Counted from the first letter of the stretch, positions 1 through 8,728 are shown. The stretch is 64,000 bases of DNA from Paenibacillus mucilaginosus 3016 (GCF_000250655.1 NC_016935.1:3242001-3306000); one strand, 5' to 3'. Translations and numbers: made by a program. The notes: a model not told the origin generated them from the sequence alone.

Positions 1-813
1 TCCTTCCGCCACTACGTGCCGCATGGTAAAATTGGTCCAAGCTTCGCGTATTCTCCGGCCTATCCGGCTTCGAGCAAGCCTGAGGATCTGCTGGCCTTCG
101 AGAATGCGGAGGAATTCACCAACTACTGGTGGCTGGATGTCTACTGCCTCGGGCAATATCCCCAGATCCCGCTGCGGTATCTCGAAGAGCAGGGGCTGGC
201 TCCCGTCTTCGAGGAGGGAGACCTCGAGCTGCTGCGCCGGGGCAGACCGGACTTCGTCGGCGTCAACTACTATCAGACGATTACGTATGAGACGAATCCG
301 CTGGACGGCGTGGCCGAAGGCCGGATGAATACGACCGGCCAGAAGGGCAGCAACCAGTCGACCGGGATGCCGGGGCTGTTCAAGACGGCGGCGAATCCGA
401 ATCTCGAGACCTCGAATTGGGACTGGGCCATCGACCCGATCGGCCTGCGGATCGGCATGCGCCGAATCACGAGCCGCTACGGCCTCCCTGTCTTCATCAC
501 GGAGAACGGCCTCGGCGAATTCGATAAGCTGGAAGCGGATGACACGGTCCATGACGATTACCGGATCGCTTACCTGAGAAGCCATCTGCTTCAATGCCAG
601 CAGGCGATGAGCGAAGGGGTGGAGCTCATCGGCTACTGCTCCTGGTCGTTCACCGATGTGCTCAGCTGGCTCAACGGGTATCAGAAGCGCTATGGATTTG
701 TCTATATCGACCGGGATGAGACCGATGCCAGGTCGCTGCGCCGGATCAAGAAGCTCAGCTTCCACTGGTACCGGGAAGTCATCCGAACAGGCGGGGAGCA
801 TTTGTTGAAGTAA
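1..813 (+). CDS. 6-phospho-beta-glucosidase (GH1), C-terminal part
   Basis: The gene enters from the left edge already in frame, so only about the last 270 residues are seen; family members are usually 460-480. The ITENG motif carries the catalytic nucleophile Glu of glycoside hydrolase family 1, and VGVNYY is a typical family strand. Near the C-terminus a Ser-x6-Lys-x-Tyr pattern (LSWLNGYQKRYGF) matches the spacing of the phosphate-binding Ser/Lys/Tyr of 6-phospho-beta-glycosidases, so the substrate is probably a beta-glucoside phosphorylated during PTS uptake, cleaved in the cytoplasm to glucose-6-phosphate and an aglycone. The ending, with SFHWYREVI, resembles B. subtilis BglC-type enzymes. 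It is followed 86 bases later by a LacI-type regulator on the same strand. The phospho-specificity is inferred from those three residues. Confidence 0.9.
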   Translation, partial: SFRHYVPHGKIGPSFAYSPAYPASSKPEDLLAFENAEEFTNYWWLDVYCLGQYPQIPLRYLEEQGLAPVFEEGDLELLRRGRPDFVGVNYYQTITYETNPLDGVAEGRMNTTGQKGSNQSTGMPGLFKTAANPNLETSNWDWAIDPIGLRIGMRRITSRYGLPVFITENGLGEFDKLEADDTVHDDYRIAYLRSHLLQCQQAMSEGVELIGYCSWSFTDVLSWLNGYQKRYGFVYIDRDETDARSLRRIKKLSFHWYREVIRTGGEHLLK

Positions 814-899
814 CCCGTCTGAAACCGATCAAGAACAGGAGCGGATCCGCATGAAAACAGGAGCGGCGTCGGCCCCCGTCCATGGGGAGGCCCACCGGC

Positions 900-1877
900 A
901 TGGCGAATATCCGTGAGATTGCCAAGGCGGCCGGGGTCTCGGTGGCTACGGTATCCCGGGTGCTCAACAGCCACCCTTACGTCAGCGCCGAGAAGCGCAG
1001 ACGGGTGGAGGAAGCCATGCGCCGTGCGGGGTACAGCCCGAATTCCAATGCTGTTCATCTGTCCACGGGGCGGACAGGCATGGTGGGCGTCATCCTGCCG
1101 TTCAGTCATCATCCGTACTTCCATGCGCTGCTGGGCGGACTGATGGAGGAAGCGTTGAAGCACCAGTATACGGCGCTGCTCTGCCAGACGAATTATGAGG
1201 CCGGCGAAGAACGGCGGTATCTGCAGATGCTGCGTACGAAGCAGGTGGACGGGCTGATCCTGTGCTCCCACGAGCTGCCATGGGCTGAGATCGCCGCTTA
1301 TGCCGCGGACGGGCTCCTCGTTGCCTGCGAGCCGGTCCGGCAGGAAGGGATTTCCTGTGTCTATACCCATCACTATGAAGCCTTCCTCACCGGTATGCGG
1401 TACCTGATCCGCCGCGGGCACCGGAACATCGGCTTCTGCATCGGAAGGCGGGACAGCGAGAGCAGCCGCCAGAGGTACGCCGCCTATGCCGACGCGCTGC
1501 AAGAGATCGGCCGCCCGGTGCAGCCGGAGTGGATCTTCGAAGGCTGCACGGACCTGCGGGACGGGATGCGGGTAATGGACCGCATCGCCGCGATGGAGAG
1601 CCGGCCGTCGGCCCTGCTCGTCACCGGCGATGAGGCTGCGGCCGGTGTCCTGGCCCGTTCCCGGCAGCTCGGGATCGCGATTCCCGGAGAGCTGGCGGTC
1701 GTCGGCTTCGACAACCAGCCGATCTCCGAGGCGCTGCAGCTGACGACGATTGACCAGCATCTGCAGGAGATCGGCCGGCAGGCTTTTGGCGCCTTCTATC
1801 ACGGGATCGTCCAGCCGGGTGCCGCACCGCGGCGGATGGAGGTTCCGTTTGCACTGGTCGAGAGAACAAGCGTGTAA
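900..1877 (+). CDS. LacI family transcriptional regulator
   Basis: A 325-residue DNA-binding repressor or activator. The N-terminus (ANIREIAKAAGVSVATVSRV) is a classic LacI helix-turn-helix, followed by a hinge helix and a periplasmic-binding-like sugar-sensing domain (about residues 60-325). I chose the ATG at 900 because a GGGGAGG ribosome site at 884-890 lies 9 bases upstream; an in-frame ATG at 882 would overlap that site. It lies just downstream of the GH1 gene and probably controls beta-glucoside use; the effector is unknown. Confidence 0.9.
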   Translation: MANIREIAKAAGVSVATVSRVLNSHPYVSAEKRRRVEEAMRRAGYSPNSNAVHLSTGRTGMVGVILPFSHHPYFHALLGGLMEEALKHQYTALLCQTNYEAGEERRYLQMLRTKQVDGLILCSHELPWAEIAAYAADGLLVACEPVRQEGISCVYTHHYEAFLTGMRYLIRRGHRNIGFCIGRRDSESSRQRYAAYADALQEIGRPVQPEWIFEGCTDLRDGMRVMDRIAAMESRPSALLVTGDEAAAGVLARSRQLGIAIPGELAVVGFDNQPISEALQLTTIDQHLQEIGRQAFGAFYHGIVQPGAAPRRMEVPFALVERTSV

Positions 1878-1920
1878 CGGCCGCTCCTTCTTGGAAGGGA
1901 GCGTTCATAACGCTGGAGTA

Positions 1921-1958
1921 AGCCCGGTATCCCACAGATGCCGGGCTTCTCTGTTTTT
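1921..1958 (+). terminator. intrinsic terminator after the LacI gene
   Basis: AGCCCGG...CCGGGCT stem followed by a T-rich run (TCTCTGTTTTT). A second GC-rich hairpin (CGCTCC...GGAGCG, about 1883-1904) precedes it directly after the stop codon. Confidence 0.75.
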
Positions 1959-2104
1959 GTTCCTTGTGTGATCCGCTTCACATCCTGCGCCTTGGGGCCG
2001 TGCTATAGTAGAGACATGAGGGACAGCACCTCAGGAGCAAAAAGAAGAAAAAGAAGAAAAGAGGCCGCGAAGCCGGTAACATGGCTCTGACGCCCATCCT
2101 ATAT

Positions 2105-2120
2105 TGTGAAAAAAATCACG
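2105..2120 (+). promoter_or_regulatory. Fnr- or Rex-like operator
   Basis: TGTGA at 2105-2109, six A, then TCACG at 2116-2120: one base from the TGTGA-N6-TCACA site of Bacillus Fnr/Crp regulators. Read as an 18-mer from 2104 it also matches 12 of 14 defined bases of the Rex box. It lies about 50 bases upstream of the doxX-like start, suggesting redox or oxygen control. This is motif matching only. Confidence 0.5.
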
Positions 2121-2169
2121 AAGGTGCTGCGCTTCATAATAACCCGAACGACACAAGGAGATGTTCACT

Positions 2170-2700
2170 ATGCTTACCCGATTCCTGAGAGACAACGTGT
2201 ATGCCGCCGGACTGCTGCTCATTCTTCGCTTGTATGTCGGTTATCAATGGTTCACCGCAGGCTTTCATAAGCTGACAGGCGGCTTCGATGCCGCAGGCTT
2301 CCTCAAGGGGGCCATCGCGAAGCCGGTGCTCGATAAGGCGACGGGCGAGCTGGTCTATCCAACCTTCACAGCCTTCCTGCAGAACTTCGCCCTGCCGAAC
2401 GTGAAAGTGATCAACTTCCTGATTCCCGCAGGGGAAACGCTGGTGGGCCTTGGCCTGATCCTGGGTGCGCTGACGACGGCAGCCGCGTTCTTCGGTCTCC
2501 TGATGAACTTCATGTTCCTCTTCGCCGGTACGGTCAGCACGAACCCTTGGCTGGTCCTGCTCGGAGTGATTGTCCTGATGGCCGGAACGAATGCGGGCCG
2601 GTTCGGTGTGGACCGTTATCTGATGCCCCTGCTCCGCAAGCTGCGCCGACAGGGCGGAGATGAGGCGGGCCGCCGGAAGGGCATCCCTGCCAAGGCTTAA
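2170..2700 (+). CDS. DoxX family membrane protein
   Basis: A 176-residue integral membrane protein with about four hydrophobic helices (roughly residues 10-30, 78-98, 100-122 and 128-145), typical of the DoxX family, whose members are small membrane subunits linked to quinone, thiosulfate or redox stress functions. The residues ILRLYVGYQWFTAGFHKL form the recognisable N-terminal DoxX stretch. The start is the ATG at 2170, 9 bases after AAGGAG (2155-2160); the ATG at 2161 would sit directly on that site. The gene is monocistronic, with an operator-like palindrome upstream and a strong terminator downstream. The exact substrate is unknown. Confidence 0.85.
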   Translation: MLTRFLRDNVYAAGLLLILRLYVGYQWFTAGFHKLTGGFDAAGFLKGAIAKPVLDKATGELVYPTFTAFLQNFALPNVKVINFLIPAGETLVGLGLILGALTTAAAFFGLLMNFMFLFAGTVSTNPWLVLLGVIVLMAGTNAGRFGVDRYLMPLLRKLRRQGGDEAGRRKGIPAKA

Positions 2701-2725
2701 TCGATAAGGTTTTGGATTGAAAAGA

Positions 2726-2762
2726 AAACCGGGAAGGCGTCCGCGCCTTCCCGGTTTATTTG
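2726..2762. terminator. bidirectional intrinsic terminator
   Basis: Perfect 14-bp stem (AAACCGGGAAGGCG, loop about 4 bases, CGCCTTCCCGGTTT) between convergent genes; A- and T-rich flanks let it serve both the DoxX gene and the DUF3231 gene. Confidence 0.85.
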
Positions 2763-2828
2763 CTGATGGGCGGGGCATGCCGGGCAACTTCCCCATCCGG
2801 CTGCTGCCGATCTCCGGAGCCTCGCCGC

Positions 2829-3836
2829 CTAGCTCTGATGGACCAGGCTGCCGCGTTCCACGGCGCCCGGGATTTTCTCCATCCATTGATGCTTCAGCAT
2901 CAGCTCCGCTCCGTCTTCTCCGTACTTGGCGATTTCGCCGATCAGCCGCACATAGACCGAAGTGATATCGCGGCGGGTGCTGTTAGGGGCGGCCACACCG
3001 TAATTGACCGCGCCTGTCGCTGACAAGGCCCCGATATGATACATCATCAGCCTGTCGGAGTACGGAGGGGTGGTGGAGGCCGTGACACCGTCATCCCAGT
3101 AATTCGGCGCCGGCAGGCCGTCGTCCCGGAGCAGGGAGCTGAATACTTCGACGTGCTTCCCCGAGATCTCATGGCCTCTCAGCAGATAAGCCCGGATGTC
3201 CTTGGATACGGCGGTCTGGGCGAATCCCAGGGTCAGCGCCTTGCCCATCAGATTCGTCACGATGTTGGCGTACAAGTGGGCGATCTCCGGACCGTTCACC
3301 GGGCGCTTGTCCTCGAAGAGCGCATAGAAGTAGCTTTCCTTGTGCACATACTCACGAGCTTCCGGAACCGGGATGCGGGGAGGCCTGACATATACCCCCT
3401 TCGCCAGCATAAGATCCAGCGTCCGGTTATAGAGGGCAGAAGAAGAGGCAAGGCATTCGGACAGATACTCGCGGATATCCTGCCTGGACGAGACGGGAAC
3501 CGAGTAAGCGTACAGCGCCATCCCCTGTTTGCCCATATTGAGAAGGTATCCGAGATAGAAGATGTCCGAGAAGAGGCGGGGGGCTTTCGGATCGACGTCC
3601 TCGTCCCCGAAGCCCTGGGGAACCGGGATTTTTTCGGTTTCAAAATAACCCAGCAGCCGCGTAATATGCTTGTCGCACAGCTCAAGCGCATAGGCTATGA
3701 GCTCCCGGACCTCCGTATCTTCCACGTGGGCGGCAAAATGGGTCAAAACACACCTGGACAGTGTGTCCCCCTGATAGCCTGACCAGAGATTGGAGATTTC
3801 CGGCGCCGTTAACGGAATGTTATGTGCTGTTTCCAT
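2829..3836 (-). CDS. DUF3231 family protein
   Basis: A 335-residue soluble protein of the DUF3231 family, common in spore-forming Bacillales and resembling ferritin-like four-helix proteins. Two repeats are visible: the first around residues 8-165, the second around 175-330, each with acidic or His-rich helices (LCDKHITRLLGYFE, LRGHEISGKHVEVF) that repeat the same HxxxF pattern. That internal duplication is typical of the family. No enzymatic activity is established; some relatives are linked to spore coats. It is a single gene converging on doxX. Function unassigned. Confidence 0.8.
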   Translation of the reverse strand: METAHNIPLTAPEISNLWSGYQGDTLSRCVLTHFAAHVEDTEVRELIAYALELCDKHITRLLGYFETEKIPVPQGFGDEDVDPKAPRLFSDIFYLGYLLNMGKQGMALYAYSVPVSSRQDIREYLSECLASSSALYNRTLDLMLAKGVYVRPPRIPVPEAREYVHKESYFYALFEDKRPVNGPEIAHLYANIVTNLMGKALTLGFAQTAVSKDIRAYLLRGHEISGKHVEVFSSLLRDDGLPAPNYWDDGVTASTTPPYSDRLMMYHIGALSATGAVNYGVAAPNSTRRDITSVYVRLIGEIAKYGEDGAELMLKHQWMEKIPGAVERGSLVHQS

Positions 3837-3970
3837 CGTTCACCCCGCAGGTTGAGTATTTTTGATTTAGTATGGTTGATTTGGAATTCCTTATGCCCCC
3901 CGGGCGGAATACCTTACCTCGAATTGCCTCATACAGAGGGGAGTGACTTTGGAGCGGGAGGAATGGTCTC

Positions 3971-4129
3971 TTGTTGAATCAGCTGATCCTGTGGTCTCTG
4001 CTCAGCATCCCATGGTTTTCGCTGCTGTTCATGGATACGACGAAGCTCCGCCGCTTCTTCCCGGTTGCGCTGCTGGTCACAGTGATCAACACGCTCTTCT
4101 ACCAGGCAGCGAGCTCGAAGTGGAGCTAG
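3971..4129 (+). pseudogene. truncated multi-helix membrane protein remnant
   Basis: A 52-residue frame starting TTG with a GGGAGGA site 8-11 bases upstream. It encodes one or two hydrophobic helices (LILWSLLSIPWFSLLFM, then a TTKLRRF loop and PVALLVTVINTLFYQ) and ends at TAG. The pattern W-x-x-x-x-x-PWxxxxFM plus a charged loop resembles the N-terminus of a larger family of Bacillales membrane proteins of roughly 150-170 residues (inference from memory of the family). No continuation is seen in any frame after the stop, so it is probably a fragment; a genuine small protein remains possible. Confidence 0.4.
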
Positions 4130-4502
4130 GGGGGAGGAGGAAGCGGGCGCGGTAAAAATGGAAAAGACAGGGCCAGTTTCCTGCCCAAGGTAAGGTTCGA
4201 TCCGGAGCTCCTGGAATACGCTGCGTTTATCTCCTTCATGCAGTAAGATGGACGCACTTCTCTCTATCCTTTCGCCCATGTCCCCAGTAAGGAATCATGC
4301 TAAGATAAACGGGAATGATTTCCGCACGAGCAGTGCGGAAGCGTTGACAGCAGGAGCATCCTCCATGAATTCCAATCCGAATGCGCGAACGGTACCTGTC
4401 CTTGATTCGGGATGCGGATTAGACGCTGACGAATAAAGGGGAGGCCGGCCGCCGCATTCGGTTTTTTTGGCTTATTCAGGGGACGCAGGGGGGCATAATG
4501 TG
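4130..4502 (+). other. intergenic region with inverted repeat
   Basis: No convincing gene. It holds a perfect 8-bp inverted repeat with a 5-bp loop (TTCCGCAC-N5-GTGCGGAA, 4320-4340) four bases before a TTGACA hexamer (4344-4349). This could be an operator overlapping a -35 element for the lyase gene, but the matching -10 is poor. Confidence 0.4.
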
Positions 4503-6152
4503 ATGAGAAACCAGGGGAGACGGAAACTGCCGGTTCTGGCGGCAGCAGGATTGGCCGCAGGGCTGGTCTTCTCGTCCGCTGCGGCGGCATATCCCCATCC
4601 GGGGGGAGTGCATTCCGAAGCGCAGCTCGCTTCCGCCAAGCGAAATATCGCAGGGGGATTGCAGCCGTGGGCGGATGCCATGAAGGAACTGATCCCGCGA
4701 GCGGATTTTTATTTGTCGGAACCTCCGAGCGCTTCCGCCGATTTTCACGTGCCGGGCTACTATGAGGATCCGGCCGGGCATACCGGGGCTTCCGAGGTGC
4801 TTCATACCGATGTCCGCGCCGCCTATGCTTCGGCATTGGCTTACCGGTTGACGGGCAGAACGGCCTATGCGGAGAAGGCGAAGGCCATTCTGAACGATTG
4901 GGCATTCCGGAATACCGCGGTAAGCGGCACCGACGGTCCCCTGGTGATGACCTATTCCGGTGTGGGATTCATCCATGCGGCGGAGCTCCTCCGGGATTAC
5001 AGCGGCTGGAGCGAAGCGGACAAGACGGCCTTCTCGAACTGGCTTACGAATGTATACCTGGCGAGGGCGGCGAATCCGATCAAGACCCGGAGCAACAACT
5101 GGGGGGATTGGGGCATCTACGGCGCGATGGCGGCCTATTACTACAAGGATGATCCCGTCCTCCTGAACGCCGAGATTACCCGCCTCAAGAACAAGATCGA
5201 TTCGAGCATCGCGGCCGACGGGTCCATGCCGCATGAGGCCGGCAGGGGAGCGAGCGGGCTGTGGTATACGTATTTTGCGCTGGCACCGATGACGGCTGCC
5301 GCCCAGATCGCCAAGGAAGCGGCCGGCATCGACCTGTTCCAGTGGACCTCCCCGGGCGGCAGGACGATCAAGCAGGCACTCGATTACCTGCTGTTCTACA
5401 TGAACCGCCCGGACCAATGGCCGTATGGGGCGAATCCGCGGATGCCCGTCTCCGATGAAGAGTGGGGCTATAATCTGTTCGAGGCGATGTCCGATTATTA
5501 TGATGAGCCTGCCTATAAGTCTTTCGCTTCGGTGAAAGGGCCGATCATGTATTTGGCCAGCCACTTCGCATGGAACTTCCCGAGTGTGACGAAGGGCGGC
5601 CTGCGGCTGGTCGACGAGAAGTTCGACGCCCTGACGTCTACCGCCGCACCGCGCGGATGGACGGTTTCCAAGGCGGCCAATACGAGCGCCGTCGTATGGA
5701 ACACGCCGACGGCAGCGGACAAGAGCCTCAAAATCTGGGATACCAGCACCTCCGGAACGGCTTCGGCCGTCAAAGTCTTCCCGGACCAGTACGGCATTAT
5801 TGAAGCGGAGTGGAAGTTCATGTACATGGCGCTGTTCCCGAATGCCAGGTTCGGGTTGAAGCACGCGGCTGTCTATGCGGCCGAGCTGCTTACCACCGCG
5901 TCGGGGCTGATCTACCGCAGCGGCACGGGCAGCGATATCGTTCTCCAGACCCTGTCTCCGGAAGCCTGGTATACGGTGAAGCTCATTGCCAATCCGGCGT
6001 CGGACAAGACGGATGTGTATGTGAACGGGCAGCTCAAGGCATCGGGCGTTCCTTTCCGCAGCACGGTCAGCGCCCTGGACCGCATCGAGTTTGCCGGAGG
6101 ATCGGGAGAGACGGGGACCTTCTATATCGATCAGGTCAAAATCATGAATTGA
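4503..6152 (+). CDS. secreted alginate-lyase-like polysaccharide lyase with C-terminal beta-sandwich
   Basis: A 549-residue exported protein. Residues 1-31 form a Sec signal peptide (basic MRNQGRRK, hydrophobic core, AAAAY cleavage region). Residues about 35-375 form the alpha/alpha-toroid of the alginate lyase superfamily (Pfam Alginate_lyase), with the conserved SNNWGDWG and PHEAGRGASG blocks that in relatives carry the Asn/His/Arg active-site residues. Residues about 380-549 are a concanavalin-like beta-sandwich ending in FYIDQVKIMN, common as a C-terminal module in bacterial lyases. It probably cleaves a uronic-acid-containing polymer (alginate, glucuronan or similar) outside the cell by beta-elimination. 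Start ATG 4503 is 9 bases after AGGGGGG. The exact substrate cannot be read from the sequence. Confidence 0.8.
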   Translation: MRNQGRRKLPVLAAAGLAAGLVFSSAAAAYPHPGGVHSEAQLASAKRNIAGGLQPWADAMKELIPRADFYLSEPPSASADFHVPGYYEDPAGHTGASEVLHTDVRAAYASALAYRLTGRTAYAEKAKAILNDWAFRNTAVSGTDGPLVMTYSGVGFIHAAELLRDYSGWSEADKTAFSNWLTNVYLARAANPIKTRSNNWGDWGIYGAMAAYYYKDDPVLLNAEITRLKNKIDSSIAADGSMPHEAGRGASGLWYTYFALAPMTAAAQIAKEAAGIDLFQWTSPGGRTIKQALDYLLFYMNRPDQWPYGANPRMPVSDEEWGYNLFEAMSDYYDEPAYKSFASVKGPIMYLASHFAWNFPSVTKGGLRLVDEKFDALTSTAAPRGWTVSKAANTSAVVWNTPTAADKSLKIWDTSTSGTASAVKVFPDQYGIIEAEWKFMYMALFPNARFGLKHAAVYAAELLTTASGLIYRSGTGSDIVLQTLSPEAWYTVKLIANPASDKTDVYVNGQLKASGVPFRSTVSALDRIEFAGGSGETGTFYIDQVKIMN

Positions 6153-6193
6153 CGCATGGCCCACAGAAACGGATGCAAAGACGCCTGAAACGA

Positions 6194-6238
6194 AAAAAGT
6201 CCTTTCCCATGGCGACAAACGAGGGAAAAGGACTTTTT
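6194..6238 (+). terminator. intrinsic terminator after the lyase
   Basis: Long stem AAAAAGTCCTTTCCC paired with GGGAAAAGGACTTTTT, loop about 14 bases, ending in a T-run. Confidence 0.85.
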
Positions 6239-6392
6239 GCGCTGCGCATGCCAAGCCGCGGGCCAAGAACTACCAGCCCTCCCGGCGGGTGGCTTGTGTT
6301 ATGATGGAGCAGCCTCAGGAACAGGGGCATCTGCTCGGGGGAATTTGTCTAAATTCTCAACAACACAAACACCCAGGAGGGATACAGCAAAT

Positions 6393-7397
6393 ATGAAACG
6401 TATCATTACAGCAGCTTCCGCAGCCCTGATCGCAGGCGTTTTCGCCCTGCCGCAGGGACAAGCCCAGGCGGCGACCACGTCGACCATCGTAAGTGACGTC
6501 AGCTTCCGCAAAGCACCGGACACGGATGCGGCACGGATCCGTTACCTGCAGGAAGACGAGAAGGTTACGGTCGTCAGCAAGGTGAACGACTACTGGTATA
6601 AAGTGACGGACAAGAACGGCGTAACGGGCTACGTTTCGTCGAGCAGCAAATATATATCGGCACCCCGGACGACTTCGACCGGTACGGCCGCAGCCTCGAA
6701 CACAGGGAAGATCGTCAGCGGCGTTTCCTTCCGCAAAGCGGCGGACACGGATGCGGCCCGCATCCGGTACCTGCAGGAGGGCGAGACGGTCACGATCCTG
6801 GACAAGGTCAACAGCTATTGGTACAAGGTGAAGGACAAGAACGGTGTGACCGGCTATGTATCGACAAGCTCCAAATACATCTCTGCTTCGTATAAAGAAA
6901 CGGCATCGGCAGCACCGGCCGGCACGACAAGCGGCGGTACTTCTTCCTCCACAACGTCCACCCAGAAGGTGGAGAAGGTCATCGCGGCAGGAATGAAATA
7001 CCTCGGAACTCCGTACGAGTACGGTTCCGACCGCAGCACCGTGGCGACCTTCGACTGCTCGGACTTCGTCAGACAAGCCTTCAAGGACGCACTGGGCGTT
7101 ACGCTGCCTTCGAACTCCCGGACGCAGGCTGATTATGTGCGCGAGCACTCCAGCCGGATCGTCACGGATATCGACAACCTGAAGCGCGGCGACCTTGTGT
7201 TCTTCATGTCTTACCGCGGCTCTTCGCTCAGCGCCTATTCCGGCATGGACAAGTCCGCACAGCGCATCACTCACGTCGGGATCTACCTCGGTGACGGCAA
7301 AATGCTCAACACCTGGGGAACCGGCGGCGTGAAGGTCGACACGATCACGGGCCGCCACTGGGAAGGCCGCTTTATTTTTGGCGGCAGCGCCCTGTAA
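6393..7397 (+). CDS. secreted SH3b-SH3b-NlpC/P60 peptidoglycan endopeptidase
   Basis: A 334-residue exported wall hydrolase. A signal peptide spans residues 1-27 (MKRIITAASAALIAGVFALP, then AQA). Two bacterial SH3 domains follow (about 30-88 and 103-165) that are close copies of one another (SFRKAPDTDAARIRYLQ and SFRKAADTDAARIRYLQ); these bind wall peptides. A Ser/Thr/Gly linker (about 168-190) leads to an NlpC/P60 domain (195-334) with catalytic Cys222 in FDCSDF and His294 in ITHVGIYLG. It probably cuts the D-Glu-diamino acid bond of stem peptides. Start ATG 6393 follows AGGAGG at 6375-6380. It is monocistronic, with terminators on both sides. Confidence 0.92.
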   Translation: MKRIITAASAALIAGVFALPQGQAQAATTSTIVSDVSFRKAPDTDAARIRYLQEDEKVTVVSKVNDYWYKVTDKNGVTGYVSSSSKYISAPRTTSTGTAAASNTGKIVSGVSFRKAADTDAARIRYLQEGETVTILDKVNSYWYKVKDKNGVTGYVSTSSKYISASYKETASAAPAGTTSGGTSSSTTSTQKVEKVIAAGMKYLGTPYEYGSDRSTVATFDCSDFVRQAFKDALGVTLPSNSRTQADYVREHSSRIVTDIDNLKRGDLVFFMSYRGSSLSAYSGMDKSAQRITHVGIYLGDGKMLNTWGTGGVKVDTITGRHWEGRFIFGGSAL

Positions 7398-7437
7398 ATT
7401 GTAAGGTAAGCTGCAGCCTTGGCTGCGCACAGACACT

Positions 7438-7468
7438 GCGTCACCGGAGACATGCCGGTGGCGCTTTT
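7438..7468 (+). terminator. intrinsic terminator after the NlpC/P60 gene
   Basis: GCG-t-CACCGG paired with CCGGTG-g-CGC, then TTTTTGTTG. Confidence 0.8.
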
Positions 7469-7517
7469 TGTTGTATCTAAGGTTCCCCTTGGAGCTCCAG
7501 GATATTCAGCGAGCCCA

Positions 7518-7838
7518 TTATCCCCTGGGCGCCCACAGCATAATCGCCACGCCTGCGGTACATACCACAGCGCCGATCCAATCGTAGAGATCCGGTGTTT
7601 TCCTGTCAATGAGCCATCCCCACAGCACGGCCAGAACTATGAATACGCCGCCGTAAGCCGCATAGACCCGTCCGAACGACGGGAAGCTCTGCAGCGTCGG
7701 AATGATCCCGTAAGCGACCAGAACAAGGCATCCGGTGAGGCCGAGCCACAGGGACCGGCCCTCCCGCAGCCAGAGCCACACCAGGTACCCTCCGCCGATC
7801 TCAGCCAAGCCGGCAAGCAGGAACAATACAACAGCCAT
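7518..7838 (-). CDS. ynfA: YnfA family (UPF0060) small membrane protein
   Basis: A 106-residue protein with four predicted transmembrane helices (about 1-20, 30-50, 58-75, 87-104). The motifs [21 protein letters not shown] and LYDWIGA are diagnostic of the UPF0060/YnfA family, which is related to small multidrug resistance pumps; direct transport data are limited. Start chosen at the ATG with an AGGAGGG site 9 bases upstream; upstream in-frame codons lack one. It is divergent from another four-helix drug/metabolite-type protein at 8020. Confidence 0.88.
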   Translation of the reverse strand: MAVVLFLLAGLAEIGGGYLVWLWLREGRSLWLGLTGCLVLVAYGIIPTLQSFPSFGRVYAAYGGVFIVLAVLWGWLIDRKTPDLYDWIGAVVCTAGVAIMLWAPRG

Positions 7839-8019
7839 ACGGCAAGCCCTCCTTTCTGACATTTCATGGTCCAAGCATACAGGGGGGAGTTGGTTCTGAC
7901 AAGGCGTAACGGGCAAGCCGGAAACGGCCTGACCCCCGCGAGTTCCCATCCGCTTACTTTGGCAGGGAGTTGGGGATGGTAATCCTATGAACGACGGACC
8001 CAAGAAAGGAGCGGAGGAT

Positions 8020-8367
8020 ATGAACCTTATGTATGGCTTCGGGCTGCTGGCGGCCGGATTGTCCATCATTAACGCCATCTTCTCCTACCAGGCGAAGGCG
8101 ATTGACCCCGGCTTCGGGCCGATGCTGTGGTTCCAGCTGCGGATGCTCCCCCTGATGTTCTTCTCCAACGTGATGATCGGATACGGGGTAAAATATTTGT
8201 ACCGTGCCTTCCAGAGCCTGACCTTCGCCCTGACGGTCTCGAAGGGGCTCGAGATCCTGGTGTGTGTGGTGATGGGCTACCTCTTCCTGAAGGAAGTGCC
8301 GACCTGGAGAACTTACGCGGGGCTGGGCGTGGTGGTCTGCGGTTTTGTCCTTACCCGCTGGAAATAA
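8020..8367 (+). CDS. small DMT/SMR-like membrane protein
   Basis: A 115-residue protein with four hydrophobic helices (about 2-20, 31-50, 60-80, 88-112), the size and layout of a half-transporter of the drug/metabolite transporter superfamily; it would work as a dimer. The ending [25 protein letters not shown] follows the typical last two helices of EamA/SMR proteins, cut here to stay short: the Lys-Glu between helices 3 and 4 is the conserved turn. ATG 8020 was preferred over ATG 7987 because AAAGGAGCGGAGG sits just before it. The transported compound is unknown. Confidence 0.65.
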   Translation: MNLMYGFGLLAAGLSIINAIFSYQAKAIDPGFGPMLWFQLRMLPLMFFSNVMIGYGVKYLYRAFQSLTFALTVSKGLEILVCVVMGYLFLKEVPTWRTYAGLGVVVCGFVLTRWK

Positions 8368-8441
8368 GCGTGTATAGAGTGTGCGGCAGTAACGCAACCT
8401 AACCTTTGGATTTCATTATAGGGAAAGGAGGTGCTACAACA

Positions 8442-8657
8442 ATGTCCAGACAGAACCGGAATCAGAACCAAAACGAAAATCAAGACGGTTTCATGGAAGA
8501 TACCACGGAAGCGGCCCGCAATGGACTGCAGTCCGCAGGCGAGTTCGTGCGGAATGCGGCGGAGAACACCGTCGATGCGGCGCAGAATGCGGCCCAGAAC
8601 GTGGCCGATTTTTTTGACGGCGATAACGAGGAGAACCAAGGCAGCAGCAGATCGTAA
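8442..8657 (+). CDS. small hydrophilic helical protein, unrecognised
   Basis: A 71-residue acidic, Asn/Gln/Ala-rich protein. Residues 20-55 form a long amphipathic helix with A/N/E repeats (EAARNGLQSAGEFVRNAAEN, DAAQNAAQNVADFF) like LEA or other desiccation and stress proteins. There is no signal peptide or Cys. The ribosome site is near-perfect (GGAAAGGAGGTG, 8421-8432), suggesting high expression. It is followed at once by a terminator. I cannot assign a named family. Confidence 0.65.
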   Translation: MSRQNRNQNQNENQDGFMEDTTEAARNGLQSAGEFVRNAAENTVDAAQNAAQNVADFFDGDNEENQGSSRS

Positions 8658-8696
8658 GGATTCAGGGACCGGAGGTTTGCCTCCGGCCACCGGGAG

Positions 8697-8728
8697 ACAC
8701 CGGCGCAGACGGCGCCGGTGTTTTTTGT
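8697..8728 (+). terminator. intrinsic terminator after the small hydrophilic protein
   Basis: Perfect 10-bp stem ACACCGGCGC / GCGCCGGTGT, 5-base loop, followed by TTTTTT. Confidence 0.9.

Noticed and set aside
882..900. Longer LacI start at ATG 882
   Set aside because: It would cover the GGGGAGG ribosome site, which is correctly spaced for ATG 900, where the conserved LacI N-terminus begins.
4190..4225. tRNA-like T-arm sequence GGTTCGATCC
   Set aside because: No acceptor stem, anticodon arm or CCA context surrounds it.
4476..6266. A long minus-strand frame opposite the polysaccharide lyase
   Set aside because: Same composition effect; it covers the lyase's signal peptide and terminator and has no ribosome site or family likeness.
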